NCBI RefSeq assembly: GCF_003860465.1
Contig: NZ_CP034183.1
Span: 1,936,001 to 2,000,000, forward strand
Direction: 5' to 3'
Length of the DNA stretch: 64,000 nucleotides
Source of the DNA: Deinococcus psychrotolerans
GTDB lineage: Bacteria > Deinococcota > Deinococci > Deinococcales > Deinococcaceae
This document shows, in pieces, positions 53,985-62,796 of this stretch; position 1 is the first letter of the stretch; each line of letters starts with the position of its first letter. Made by a program: the position numbers and the translations under genes. A model generated the notes under the pieces. The model searched no databases, was not told the origin of the DNA, and saw nothing but the letters and a program-made list of their open reading frames with translations.

Positions 53985-55064
53985 ATGACCCAGCGCCCTG
54001 CCAGCACCGCTCCCCCTCGGCCCCTTTCCAGCAGCTTGCGCGAGCGCGTCAGCGAGTGGGCCAGCGATGATGGCAGCGCCGACACCGGGCAGGGCGTCAC
54101 CATTGCGCCCGCCACCCACTTTTCCAAGGGGCCGCGTGTCTACCCGACCCGCTTCGGCGCGGCGTTTCTTCTCACGGCGCTGCTGACGCTGATCGGCTGC
54201 GTCAATTACCAACTGAGCCTCGGCTACCTCGTGACTTTTTTGATGCTGGGCCTGTGGGTGGTGGGCGCGGTGTCGGCCTCGCGCAGCCTCAGCGGACTGA
54301 CCCTCAGTGCCGCGCCGCCTGGGAGCGCTTGGGCCGGACAAGACGCGGTTTTTGCTGTCCGGGTGCAAAATCCATCCAAGCAGACTCGCAGCAGCTTAAG
54401 ATTGCGTGCCCACCGCCCGCGTTCGGCGGCCATCTGTTTGTTCGACGTGCCCTCAGAGGCCGAAACCCGCGCCGAAGTGCTGATTTTCGCGCCCAAGCGT
54501 GGCCCGCTGCTGCTGCCGCGCCTCCGGCTGGAAGGCCGCGACCCGCTGGGACTTTGGCGCGGCGTGACCTATCCGCTGCTGAGCGCCGAAGCGCTGGTGT
54601 ATCCGGCCCCTGAGGACGACGCGCCGCCGCTACCCAGCAGCAAAGTCGGCGAAGGCAGCGGCGAGAAGCGCCTGAGCGGGCAAGAAGATTTCGCGGGCAT
54701 CCGGCCTTATCTGCCGGGTGACGCGCCTAGGCAGGTGGCGTGGCGGCAATCGGCCCGCCTCGGTGAGCTGCAAACCAAGCTGTTCGACGCGCCCGCCAGC
54801 TTTACCCTGCGCCTGAGCTACGGCGAGTTGCGCGGCCTGAACACCGAGGAGCGCCTCTCGCGCCTGAGCGCCTGGGTGTTGCAGGCCCGCCAGCAAGACA
54901 CCCGCTACCGCTTGGAGTTGCCGAGTCTGAAGCTGGAAGAAGGCAGCGGCGAAACGCAGGCCCGCCGCGCCCTCAGTGCCTTGGCGCTTTACCGTGCGGC
55001 TGAGAACGCCCCCGATCAGCCGCCCGCTGCTGCTCACCAGTCCAGGGGGAGGAAGCGCCGATGA
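53985..55064 (+). CDS. DUF58 domain protein
   Basis: 359 residues from the ATG at 53985 (AAGGAA upstream; the frame from 53856 runs through the repeat and is rejected). Two membrane helices (about 58-100). The DUF58 core block is FAGIRPYLPGDAPRQVAWRQSAR (R-x-Y-x-x-G-D-x2-R-x-I/V-x-W). DUF58 proteins pair with MoxR ATPases. It overlaps the transglutaminase start by 4 nt. Confidence 0.9.
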   Translation: MTQRPASTAPPRPLSSSLRERVSEWASDDGSADTGQGVTIAPATHFSKGPRVYPTRFGAAFLLTALLTLIGCVNYQLSLGYLVTFLMLGLWVVGAVSASRSLSGLTLSAAPPGSAWAGQDAVFAVRVQNPSKQTRSSLRLRAHRPRSAAICLFDVPSEAETRAEVLIFAPKRGPLLLPRLRLEGRDPLGLWRGVTYPLLSAEALVYPAPEDDAPPLPSSKVGEGSGEKRLSGQEDFAGIRPYLPGDAPRQVAWRQSARLGELQTKLFDAPASFTLRLSYGELRGLNTEERLSRLSAWVLQARQQDTRYRLELPSLKLEEGSGETQARRALSALALYRAAENAPDQPPAAAHQSRGRKRR

Positions 55065-57070
55065 CCACCCTCAACTGGCCCAGCCGAAGCCGCAGTCTCA
55101 AGCGGCCCACTGACCCCGCCGCCCCGCTGCCCGCGCTGCTGACCACTCTGGCTGCGCTGCTGCTGTGCGCCGCGCCGTATGTGTCACGGCTACCGTGGTG
55201 GGCCAGTTTGCTGTTTGCGGCGCTGCTGGCTTACCGCGCCGCGCTGGGGTTGGGCCGCTTTCCCGCTCTGCCCGCCCTGACCCAAACCCTGCTCTCCCTG
55301 CTGGTGGTGGCGGCGGCCGGCTGGGGCTTTAATCAAACCTACGACACGCTGCTGGGGCGCGACGGCGGCACAGCCATTTTGGTGGTGCTGACCAGTCTCA
55401 AAGCGCTGGAAACCCGCAGCGGACGCGACGTACAGGCGCTGGGTTTGTTGGGCTTTTTCCTGACCGTCACCCACTTTTTTTACGTCCAAGACACCCTCAC
55501 CGCCGTTCACGCGCTGCTGTCCATGCTGGCGCTTTCGGCGGGAGTGAGCTTGCTGGAGCGGCCCAAGAGCTTGACCGGCCTCCCCACATTCGGCCTCAGT
55601 AAGGCCGGGCTGCTGGCTGCCTTTGGGCCGCTGCGCTCGGCAGGAGTGCTGCTGCTGCAAGCCTTGCCGCTGGCCGCCGCATTGTTCGTGCTGTTTCCAC
55701 GCCCCGACAGCCCGCTGTGGCAAATGCCGGTGAGCGGCAAGGGCCAAAGCGCTTCGGGCTTATCCGACAGCGTCAATCCGGGCAGCATCAGCAGCCTCGC
55801 GCTCAGCGACGAGGTGGCGTTTCGGGCGCAGTTTGAAGGCCAAGCGCCGCCGCCGAGCAATTTATATTGGCGCGGCCCGGTGATGGAGTTTTTTGACGGC
55901 GAAACGTGGAGGCTGGGCCGTGAGCGAAGAGCGCTCCCCGACGTGCAGGCGCTCGGGCCCGTCCAAAACTACACCCTGACTGCCGAACCCAGCCAGAATA
56001 CCTGGGTGCTGGCCCTCGACGCCCCCGCTTCGCTGCCTTCCGGCACGGCCATCACCCAAAACCTGCAAGTCATCAAGCCCAGCCGAATCGGCAGCCGCAC
56101 CCTCTTCAAACTGAGCGCCGCCACCGCCTACCGCTACGGCCTGAACGCCGATTCGTTTTGGCTGGAGCGCAATTTGCAGCTTCCGGATCGCAGCAATCCG
56201 CGCATCCGTGAGCTGGCCAAGACCTGGCTGAATTTGCCGCCCGTAGAGCGGGTCAAGGCGGGGCTAAACGTGTTTGCGGCGGGCAGTTTCGCTTATACCC
56301 TCAACCCACCGACCCTCCCCAGCGTCAACGGAATGGACGCCTTCGTGTTTGAAACGAAGCGCGGCTTTTGCGAGCACTTCGCCAGCTCGTTTGCCATCAT
56401 GATGCGCTCGGCGGGTGTTCCGGCGCGGGTGGTGACCGGCTATCAGGGAGCCGAACCCAACAGCGGCTACCTGATCGTGCGCCAGGCCAACGCCCACGCC
56501 TGGACCGAAGTCTGGCTGGCCGGGCAAGGCTGGGTGCGGGTTGATCCCACCGCCACCGTTTCACCTGACCGAATTGAGCGGGGCGTTTCGAGTTTACGCG
56601 GCGCTCCGGGGCTGGCTAGCGGCAACCCCGGCTGGCTGGGCGGCCTGAGCCTGCGCCTCGACGCGCTGCAAAACCTCTGGAATACTTGGGTCATCGGCTA
56701 CGACGGCGCTCAGCAGCGCCAACTGTTTGCCAAGCTGGGCCTCGGCGAGTTGGGCGACTGGAAACTGACCGTGTTCGGCATGCTGGCCATCGGGCTGGCT
56801 TTCGTCCCGATGCTGCTGCGCCGCCGCCCGCCGCAGGAGCCGCTGAGCGCCGCCTACGCCCTTCTAGCCCGCCGCCTGTCGCTGCCCCGAGCGCCACAGG
56901 AACCCGCCAGCACTTACGCGGCGCGGGCTGCCGAGCGCTACCCGCAACACGCCGAGCACATTGAAACCCTGATCGGCGAGTACCAGATGCTGCGCTACGG
57001 CCCCCAGCCGACCGACGAGCAGATTCGGGCCTTCGCGGCGCAGGTGCGGGAGCTCAAAGTGAAAGCTTAA
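55061..57070 (+). CDS. TgpA-type membrane transglutaminase (DUF3488 + transglutaminase + DUF4129)
   Basis: 669 residues. About six membrane helices at 25-215 (DUF3488), then an external segment with the transglutaminase core at about 410-500: Cys in KRGFCEHFASSFA, His in ANAHAWTEVWL, Asp in VRVDPTA. A last helix lies near 565-585 and a DUF4129-like tail ends the protein. TgpA-like enzymes are thought to act on envelope proteins and are usually linked to MoxR and DUF58 genes, as here. Confidence 0.93.
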   Translation: MTTLNWPSRSRSLKRPTDPAAPLPALLTTLAALLLCAAPYVSRLPWWASLLFAALLAYRAALGLGRFPALPALTQTLLSLLVVAAAGWGFNQTYDTLLGRDGGTAILVVLTSLKALETRSGRDVQALGLLGFFLTVTHFFYVQDTLTAVHALLSMLALSAGVSLLERPKSLTGLPTFGLSKAGLLAAFGPLRSAGVLLLQALPLAAALFVLFPRPDSPLWQMPVSGKGQSASGLSDSVNPGSISSLALSDEVAFRAQFEGQAPPPSNLYWRGPVMEFFDGETWRLGRERRALPDVQALGPVQNYTLTAEPSQNTWVLALDAPASLPSGTAITQNLQVIKPSRIGSRTLFKLSAATAYRYGLNADSFWLERNLQLPDRSNPRIRELAKTWLNLPPVERVKAGLNVFAAGSFAYTLNPPTLPSVNGMDAFVFETKRGFCEHFASSFAIMMRSAGVPARVVTGYQGAEPNSGYLIVRQANAHAWTEVWLAGQGWVRVDPTATVSPDRIERGVSSLRGAPGLASGNPGWLGGLSLRLDALQNLWNTWVIGYDGAQQRQLFAKLGLGELGDWKLTVFGMLAIGLAFVPMLLRRRPPQEPLSAAYALLARRLSLPRAPQEPASTYAARAAERYPQHAEHIETLIGEYQMLRYGPQPTDEQIRAFAAQVRELKVKA

Positions 57071-57132
57071 CCAACTCGCCAGAAATAAATGTTCTCCCCA
57101 CTGAAAGCGTTCACTTTCTCAGCCCCGGCGTC

Positions 57133-57138
57133 TACCCT
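57133..57138 (+). promoter_or_regulatory. -10 box (TACCCT) for a leaderless small ORF before the citE-like gene
   Basis: TACCCT, 7 nt, ATG (57146). Confidence 0.55.
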
Positions 57139-57145
57139 GAGCGTC

Positions 57146-57262
57146 ATGCACAAACGTTCTCGCCTGAACTGGCGGCACTGGCTGGCGCTGCTTCCCTTCC
57201 TGCTCGTTTCAAGCGCGGCCCGTTCCCGCCCAGCGCCCTCCCACACGGCGGGGCCACAATGA
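57146..57262 (+). CDS. Leaderless 38-residue small ORF coupled to the citE-like gene
   Basis: Begins MHKRSRLNWRHWLALLPF and continues with a hydrophobic stretch and a Ser/Ala/Arg-rich tail, resembling a signal or membrane anchor. Its TGA overlaps the citE-like ATG (ATGA, 57259-57262). The downstream gene has no clear SD of its own. Could be a real micro-protein or a coupling leader. Confidence 0.5.
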   Translation: MHKRSRLNWRHWLALLPFLLVSSAARSRPAPSHTAGPQ

Positions 57263-58080
57263 AGCGCCCCCGCAGCGCTCTCTTTGTTCCCGGCGACAAG
57301 CCCCGCGCCATTGCCAAGTCGCGCACGCTCGGCGCGGACGTGATTATTCTGGACTTGGAAGACGCGGTGGCTCCCGAACACAAAGAACAGGCCCGTGAAA
57401 ATATCTGCGCCGCGCTGCAGGAGGGCTTTCCCTGTCCGGTGTGGGTGCGCCTCAACATTTCCGGCAGCATTTGGGAGCAGGCCGACCAAGAAGCGGTGCT
57501 GTGCGAAAAACCCGACGGCTTGGTGCTGCCCAAGGTCGAGGAAGCGGGAGTGGCCCGCAGCATGACGCTGGGCGTGCCGCTGTGGCTCATGATCGAGACG
57601 GCACGCGGCGTGCTGGCCGCCCCCGACCTCGCCGCCGAGCAGAGCGTGGCGGGCCTGATCGTGGGAGCCAACGACCTCGCCCACGACCTACGAACCGGCC
57701 CAGACCCAGAGCGCACGCCGCTGCTTTTTGCCCTCAGCGCGGTGGTGCTGGCCGCCCGCGCCCACAATAAAGGCGTGCTGGACGCTGTTTACAACACCTT
57801 TACCGACACGGTTGGTTTTGAGCGCGAGTGCTTAAATGGCCGTGCCCTGGGCTTTGACGGCAAAACGCTGATCCACCCCTCGCAGGTGGAGACGGCTAAC
57901 CGCAGCTTCGGAGTCAGCCCAGCCGACGTGGAGGCCGCCCACGAACTGCTGCAGGCCTGGGAAGCGGGCCGCCGAGAGGGCAGAAGTCTGGTGACGGTGC
58001 GGGGCCGGATGGTCGAAGAAATGCACGTCAAAGCGGCGCAAGACGTGCTGGCACAAGCCGGAACGTCCGCGCCGCTTTGA
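57259..58080 (+). CDS. HpcH/HpaI aldolase/citrate lyase beta (CitE-like) family protein
   Basis: 273 residues. RSALFVPGDKPR at the N-terminus, VIILDLEDAV with the metal Asp/Glu, VWVRLN, LPKVEEA, MIETARGV and GFDGKTLIHPSQV are the CitE-family blocks. It is a CoA-ester lyase of the citE-like stand-alone type; alpha and gamma citrate lyase subunits are absent, so malyl- or citramalyl-CoA lyase activity is more likely. Confidence 0.92.
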   Translation: MKRPRSALFVPGDKPRAIAKSRTLGADVIILDLEDAVAPEHKEQARENICAALQEGFPCPVWVRLNISGSIWEQADQEAVLCEKPDGLVLPKVEEAGVARSMTLGVPLWLMIETARGVLAAPDLAAEQSVAGLIVGANDLAHDLRTGPDPERTPLLFALSAVVLAARAHNKGVLDAVYNTFTDTVGFERECLNGRALGFDGKTLIHPSQVETANRSFGVSPADVEAAHELLQAWEAGRREGRSLVTVRGRMVEEMHVKAAQDVLAQAGTSAPL

Positions 58081-58114
58081 GGATTGGAGCGGTTTGAGCA
58101 GGATTTCAAAAAAT

Positions 58115-58516
58115 TCAGACCACGTTTTCGGGAAAGTCCAGCTTGTTGGCGTCGCTCCACAGGCCTTCAAGGTCGTAGTATTCGCGGGCTTCTTTGGTCA
58201 TGATATGCACCACGACGCTGGCTCCGAAGGCCAGCAGCAACCAGCGCTCCGAGGGGCCTTCGACGGTGGGGCGCGAAAATCCAGCTTCCACCGCTTTGGT
58301 GCGGACATTCTCGCGCACGGCGTTGAGCTGCAGGCCCGCCGTGGCGGTGCAGATCACGAAATATTCGAGGGTGGTGCTGACTTCGGTCAGGTCGAGCACC
58401 ACCACATCCTCGGCGCGGCGCTCACGGGCGGCGTCCACGATGGCCCGCAGTTGCGGCAAGAGGGAATCAGTCGAGGCGTCGGTTGAGGTATGGGCGGCAG
58501 AGGTTGATTTGGTCAT
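58115..58516 (-). CDS. rsfS: Ribosome silencing factor RsfS (Iojap)
   Basis: 133 residues from ATG 58516 (GGAG upstream). LPQLRAIVDAARERRAEDVVVLDLTEVSTTLEYFVICTA and the C-terminal VVVHIMTKEAREYYDLEGLWSDA are the RsfS signature. It binds uL14 on the large subunit to block subunit joining in starvation. Third gene after yqeK and an LCP gene. Confidence 0.95.
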   Translation of the reverse strand: MTKSTSAAHTSTDASTDSLLPQLRAIVDAARERRAEDVVVLDLTEVSTTLEYFVICTATAGLQLNAVRENVRTKAVEAGFSRPTVEGPSERWLLLAFGASVVVHIMTKEAREYYDLEGLWSDANKLDFPENVV

Positions 58517-58535
58517 GAAAACTCCAGAAGAAAAG

Positions 58536-59813
58536 TTAGGGAGCGGGTGAACTGGCCGCAGGGGTAAAGTGGTTGAGGGCGGCGAAGAGTTGCGGCGCGT
58601 CGCCGCCGAGCAGCACGCCGATCTGGCCCGCCGCAACCGGAAAGCGTTCGCCCTGCAATCTGGGCAAGTTGAGTTGGTCGGCGATATTTTGAGCGGTTTC
58701 CACGTCAGACTGGGTAAAGACCTGGCTGCGCTCGCCTATTTTGGGTAAAGTGCTTAGCCGCACATTGGGGTAGCCTGCCGCGTGAAGGGCATCCACCATC
58801 GGCGGGCCGAGGCTCGCGCCGCTGGCGTCTTCGAGCAAGATGGTCACGGCGCTACTTGGCTCGGCCTTGAGTGAGTTGCCCCAGACTTTGGCCAGTTCCT
58901 CACGGTTGACCGCCAAGTTAAAGCTGCGGCGGATGGTGTCTGTGGGGAGGGTGGCAAAGCTGAGCTTGAACTGCGAGAGCACCGGCTGAACGGTGGTGAG
59001 GAGGGTGGGATCGAGGTTGGTTTCCACGCCGTTCATCACGCTGAGGATGGTGGGAACAGCGCTCAGGCCGCCCGGGGTAGTCAGCTTGCTGGCGAGTTGG
59101 CTCAGCGCCTGCTTTTGGTGGTCGATTCGGCCGTAATCGTCGCCAAAACCTTTGCGGACGCGCAAGTACCACACCGCTTCTTGGCCTTCCAAGTGGTGCG
59201 GCCCCGCCGCCAGCTTGAGGTTGACGCCTGCCGCTTTGTCGATCCACTCGATGCCGCCCGCCGGAACGTTGACGTCGAGGCCACCCAGCGCGTCAATCAC
59301 CCGCGCCGCTTCCTCGGTTCGCACGATCAGGTAATTGTCCACCCGCTCGCCCGTGATGGTTTCCACCGCGCTGACCAGTGCCTGCGGCCCGCCGTCCCAG
59401 TATTTGCCATTGACTTTTTGCTCGGCGGCAGATTTCTTGGGATCGAAGTCGCCCACATTGGTATCGCGCGGAATCGAGAGCACACTGACCCGCTTGCCCT
59501 GCACCTTGACCAACATCAAGGTGTCGGTGTTGGCGGTTTGAATGACGCCCTTGCGCTGGTTTTGATCTTTGCAGGGCTGGTGGTAGTAGCAGTAAATGAC
59601 GTCGCGGCCCGCCAGCAGCAAGGTGAAGTTCGGCAAGCTGCCACTCAGCACCACATTGCTGCCGCCGCCCTGGCCGTTACTGGCACTCAGCGCGTAGTAG
59701 CCGCCGCCGCACAGCGCCGCGAGCGTCAGCAGGGAGAGTTGCAGCGGCCGGAGCCAGCGCCGCCGCGTTTCTTGGCGTTGGGTTCCTTGCCGCTGGGCCG
59801 GTTGACTCTTCAT
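58536..59813 (-). CDS. LytR-CpsA-Psr (LCP) family protein
   Basis: 425 residues. N-terminal membrane anchor (about 27-45). LCP domain at about 60-215, with NTDTLMLVKVQGKRVSVLSIPRDTNV containing the Asp and Arg residues that bind the polyprenyl-pyrophosphate substrate. A C-terminal LytR_C-like domain follows (about 320-420). LCP proteins attach glycopolymers to the cell wall or surface. Its start overlaps the yqeK stop (4 nt). Confidence 0.92.
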   Translation of the reverse strand: MKSQPAQRQGTQRQETRRRWLRPLQLSLLTLAALCGGGYYALSASNGQGGGSNVVLSGSLPNFTLLLAGRDVIYCYYHQPCKDQNQRKGVIQTANTDTLMLVKVQGKRVSVLSIPRDTNVGDFDPKKSAAEQKVNGKYWDGGPQALVSAVETITGERVDNYLIVRTEEAARVIDALGGLDVNVPAGGIEWIDKAAGVNLKLAAGPHHLEGQEAVWYLRVRKGFGDDYGRIDHQKQALSQLASKLTTPGGLSAVPTILSVMNGVETNLDPTLLTTVQPVLSQFKLSFATLPTDTIRRSFNLAVNREELAKVWGNSLKAEPSSAVTILLEDASGASLGPPMVDALHAAGYPNVRLSTLPKIGERSQVFTQSDVETAQNIADQLNLPRLQGERFPVAAGQIGVLLGGDAPQLFAALNHFTPAASSPAP

Positions 59814-60403
59814 GCGCTGGGAGGCAGTGCGCCGCGCTCTTGCAGGCCCTGATACGCCGAGAGCGTGCGCGGATGCACCGGAATACCGCGTGCCTGCAGA
59901 TAATGCACCTTGGAGCTGATCGCCAGTGCCAAAGCGCCTTCCAAGTCCACCATCGCCAGTTCACGGATGTGCTGGTTAACGCCCCGCCCCGGCTCCGAAA
60001 CGTCGGCGACATACACACAGGCCGAAACCGAGCAAGCGCTGCGGGGGCCAGTGGTGTGGTCTTCGACAGCCCGCAGCACCACCTCGTCACGGTAGCCCCA
60101 ACGCTCCAACAGCGTGCGGGCCGCTCGCCCATGCAGCGCCAGCGGATGCGCGGCGTCAATCGGCACTTCCGGCGGCGCGAGGCGTAGGAGCTCGCTGTCA
60201 GGCAAGTCACGGGCGATGTCGTGTAAAATGCCGGCCAAATAAGCCCTGTCCGCATCTAGGCGGTTGGCCCGCGCAATTTGGTAAGCCAAGTCAGCCACCC
60301 GCACCACATGATCGTAGCGGCGGGCTTTGACCATCAAGCGTGCTCTGCTTTCCCACTCGGCCAAATCCGCCAACGGGCGCGGGGCGGGGGGTGTCCGAGT
60401 CAC
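59810..60403 (-). CDS. yqeK: HD-domain bis(5'-nucleosyl)-tetraphosphatase YqeK
   Basis: 197 residues from GTG 60403. HD metal site: YDHVVRVADLA, GILHDIARDLP, HPLALHGRAARTLLE and VEDHTTG. YqeK hydrolyses Ap4A symmetrically. An ATG at 60418 in the same frame is an alternative start; neither has an SD. The GTG overlaps the stop of a leaderless mini-ORF (CCGTGA), which favours it. The frame to 60694 runs through the promoter and is rejected. Confidence 0.88.
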   Translation of the reverse strand: MTRTPPAPRPLADLAEWESRARLMVKARRYDHVVRVADLAYQIARANRLDADRAYLAGILHDIARDLPDSELLRLAPPEVPIDAAHPLALHGRAARTLLERWGYRDEVVLRAVEDHTTGPRSACSVSACVYVADVSEPGRGVNQHIRELAMVDLEGALALAISSKVHYLQARGIPVHPRTLSAYQGLQERGALPPSA

Positions 60404-60447
60404 GGCCGAGTGAAGCATGATGGAAGGTGGAAAGGCCACGACTGCAT
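60400..60447 (-). CDS. Leaderless 15-codon mini-ORF overlapping the yqeK start
   Basis: Encodes MQSWPFHLPSCFTRP and ends CCG TGA; the yqeK GTG lies within this overlap. TATACT (60454-60459) is 6 nt before the ATG, so this ATG, not yqeK, should be the leaderless start. Confidence 0.55.
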   Translation of the reverse strand: MQSWPFHLPSCFTRP

Positions 60448-60453
60448 CGCTCA

Positions 60454-60459
60454 AGTATA
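60454..60459 (-). promoter_or_regulatory. -10 box (TATACT) of the yqeK-LCP-rsfS operon
   Basis: TATACT on the minus strand, 6 nt before ATG 60447 and about 50 nt before the yqeK GTG. Confidence 0.65.
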
Positions 60460-60530
60460 GCGCCGTTTGACTCAGGAGCCCTTCAGACGACCCTAAAAAA
60501 GCGGGCTTCACGGCAGACGAATAAAGAACA

Positions 60531-61838
60531 TCAGCGGCGAGAATCGTCATTGTCTTCAAAATACTCGAAACGCAGCCCCCCGATGTCGACACTGTCACCT
60601 TCACGTGCTCCGACCCGCTTGAGCGCGTTGTAAAGGCCCTGACGCTTGAACACCCCCGACAGGTATTCGGCGGCGTCTTCGAGGTGGCGGGCAAAGCGCT
60701 CGATCTTTTCTTCGAATCCGCCGCCCTTGACCATCCAAATGCGCTCGACTTGGCCGTCTTTGTCGGCTTCCTCGCGCAGTTCGAGTTCCAGTGCGGGCAC
60801 CACGATCAAGTCGCTCTCGACTTCCAGCGCGTGGGTCTGCGCCCACAGCTCGCGGGAAGGCAGCAGCTCGAAGAGGGCGAGGCGCAGCTCGCTCAGGCCC
60901 ATTTTCTCGGCGGCGCTGACCTGCAAGACCGGCAAGCCAAACTTGGCCAGCTCGTCTTCGGCTATCATCGCCACGTCTTCTTCTACCGTATCGATTTTGT
61001 TCAGCGCAATCAGCGCCATGCTGTCGAGCAGGCTCGGATCGTAGCTGCGGAGTTCGGCTTGCAGTGCCTGCAACTCGCGGGCCGGATCGACCGCCACGTC
61101 CAGGACATACACCAACATGCGGGTGCGGCTGATGTGGCGCAGGAACTCCAGGCCCAGTCCCTTGCCCTCGCTGGCTCCCTCGATGATGCCGGGGATGTCG
61201 GCCAGCGTCAGGCGCTCCTCGTCGTTTTTGGCGCTGACGACGCCCAGAATTGGGGAGAGGGTGGTAAACGGATAAGCAGCGATCATTGGGTTGGCGTTCG
61301 ATAAGGCCGCCAGCAAACTGGACTTGCCCGCGTTGGGATAGCCCACCAGGCCCACATCGGCAATCAGGCGCAGCTCCAAGCGGAGTTTGCGCTTCTGGCC
61401 GCGCACCCCGATCTCGGAAAAGCGCGGAGCTTGCCGGGTACTGGAAGCGAAGACGCTGTTGCCGCGCCCGCCCGCGCCGCCTCTGGCGACTGTTTTGAGC
61501 TGGCCGGGCGTGATCAAATCAGCCACCGCTTTGCCGGTTTCGGCGTCGAAAGCAGTGGTGCCGACCGGCACATCGATGATGATGTCTTCGGCGTCTGAGC
61601 CGTTGCGCAGGCGTCCCTCGCCGCCGTTGCCGGTACCGGCCTTGAATTTGCGGCGGCCCAGCAGGCGCTCCAAACTCTCGACGCCTTCTACCGCCCGCAA
61701 GATGATGCTGCCGCCTTTGCCGCCGTGTCCGCCGTCGGGGCCGCCTTTTTCCATGTATTTGGCGCGGTGAAAACTCATCGAACCGTCGCCGCCGTTGCCG
61801 CCGATGACTTCAATTTCTAATATGTCTCTGAAGGCCAT
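60531..61838 (-). CDS. obg: GTPase Obg (ribosome assembly)
   Basis: 435 residues. Gly-rich Obg domain (about 1-158, with [16 protein letters not shown] and [12 protein letters not shown]), GTPase domain with [12 protein letters not shown] and [10 protein letters not shown] plus NKID, and a C-terminal OCT domain (about 340-425). Acts in 50S maturation and stress control. CGGAG precedes the ATG. Separated from rpmA by a strong terminator. Confidence 0.96.
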   Translation of the reverse strand: MAFRDILEIEVIGGNGGDGSMSFHRAKYMEKGGPDGGHGGKGGSIILRAVEGVESLERLLGRRKFKAGTGNGGEGRLRNGSDAEDIIIDVPVGTTAFDAETGKAVADLITPGQLKTVARGGAGGRGNSVFASSTRQAPRFSEIGVRGQKRKLRLELRLIADVGLVGYPNAGKSSLLAALSNANPMIAAYPFTTLSPILGVVSAKNDEERLTLADIPGIIEGASEGKGLGLEFLRHISRTRMLVYVLDVAVDPARELQALQAELRSYDPSLLDSMALIALNKIDTVEEDVAMIAEDELAKFGLPVLQVSAAEKMGLSELRLALFELLPSRELWAQTHALEVESDLIVVPALELELREEADKDGQVERIWMVKGGGFEEKIERFARHLEDAAEYLSGVFKRQGLYNALKRVGAREGDSVDIGGLRFEYFEDNDDSRR

Positions 61839-61904
61839 AAATACTCCGTGAAGCTGTGGTGCGGTGAAGCGCTAGAAAATACCTAAGGCGGAGCGCCTGA
61901 GGCC

Positions 61905-61930
61905 AAAAAAAGCCGAGCGCGTGGCCCGGC
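61905..61930 (-). terminator. Terminator between rpmA and obg
   Basis: Minus strand GCCGGGC - CACGC - GCTCGGC followed by seven T residues; would uncouple obg from the ribosomal protein genes in part. Confidence 0.85.
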
Positions 61931-61969
61931 GTTCTCAACCTCTTCAAGCCGCCTGAATGTAACTTGATC

Positions 61970-62245
61970 TCAGTCGGCGGCGAGTTGAACGGCGGGGGCC
62001 AGCACGCTGATAAAGCGGCCCTTGTTGCCCTTGTTGGCAAACACCACTTCGCCGCTCACGAGCGCAAAGAGGGTGTGGTCGCGGCCCATGCCGACGCCGA
62101 CGCCCGCTTTGAACTTGGTGCCGCGCTGGCGAACCAAGATGTTGCCGGCCAGCACTTTTTCGCTGCCGAATTTCTTAACGCCGAGGTACTTGGGATTGCT
62201 GTCGCGTCCGTTCTTGGACGAGCCTACGCCTTTCTTGTGAGCCAT
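61970..62245 (-). CDS. rpmA: 50S ribosomal protein bL27
   Basis: 91 residues. [23 protein letters not shown] and [15 protein letters not shown] are invariant bL27 sequences. Its N-terminus reaches the peptidyl transferase centre. Follows rplU by about 100 nt. Confidence 0.97.
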   Translation of the reverse strand: MAHKKGVGSSKNGRDSNPKYLGVKKFGSEKVLAGNILVRQRGTKFKAGVGVGMGRDHTLFALVSGEVVFANKGNKGRFISVLAPAVQLAAD

Positions 62246-62347
62246 GTTGGTGTCCTCTCTAAGTCAGTTAATGGGGTTCTGGTGCATGGGTGAGGAAGAC
62301 CCTCACTTCATCCGATGTTCGCGCCGGTCATTTGTAGCTGTCGGGCC

Positions 62348-62650
62348 TCAGCCCTGAATGCCGGTGATCTTGATGGCCGTGAACTGCTGGCGGTGGCCGG
62401 TGCGGCGGCGGTACTGCACGCCACTCTTGTACTTGCGGATGTAGATTTTCTTGAGCTTGCCGTGATCGACGACTTCGGCCATAACGGTGAACTTGGCAGC
62501 GTCTTCGCCGAACAGGACTTGCTCGCCGCCGATCATCATAGCTTTGAGGTCGAGCTTGTCGCCCATTGCGCCGCTCAGTTTCTCGACGCGGATTACGTCG
62601 CCTTCCTCTACGCGGTACTGCTTACCGCCGGTCTGGATAATTGCAAACAT
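62348..62650 (-). CDS. rplU: 50S ribosomal protein bL21
   Basis: 100 residues. FAIIQTGGKQYRVEEGDVI at the N-terminus and KIYIRKYKSGVQYRRRTGHRQ are the bL21 signature. First gene of rplU-rpmA; GGGAG precedes the ATG. Confidence 0.97.
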   Translation of the reverse strand: MFAIIQTGGKQYRVEEGDVIRVEKLSGAMGDKLDLKAMMIGGEQVLFGEDAAKFTVMAEVVDHGKLKKIYIRKYKSGVQYRRRTGHRQQFTAIKITGIQG

Positions 62651-62762
62651 CGTGTTGGCTCCCTTGTGACTCCGGCCTGTTCAGTCACGCTTTGCCGAGC
62701 GGCAAGAGGTGAAGAAGGCTTCGGAGAAAGCACCCGCCAAAAAAGCAGGGCATCAGCGCAGA

Positions 62763-62791
62763 ATTGTATCACGCCCGGGGGCGGCACTCAA
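62763..62791 (-). promoter_or_regulatory. Promoter of rplU-rpmA
   Basis: Minus strand TTGAGT, 17 nt, TACAAT. Leaves a leader of about 105 nt before rplU that contains a 22-codon open frame starting 9 nt after the -10 box. Confidence 0.75.
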
Positions 62792-62796
62792 GTTGC

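Noticed and set aside
62651..62760. 22-codon open frame in the rplU leader
   Set aside because: Starts 9 nt after the TACAAT box and does not overlap rplU; kept only as a note in the promoter entry.
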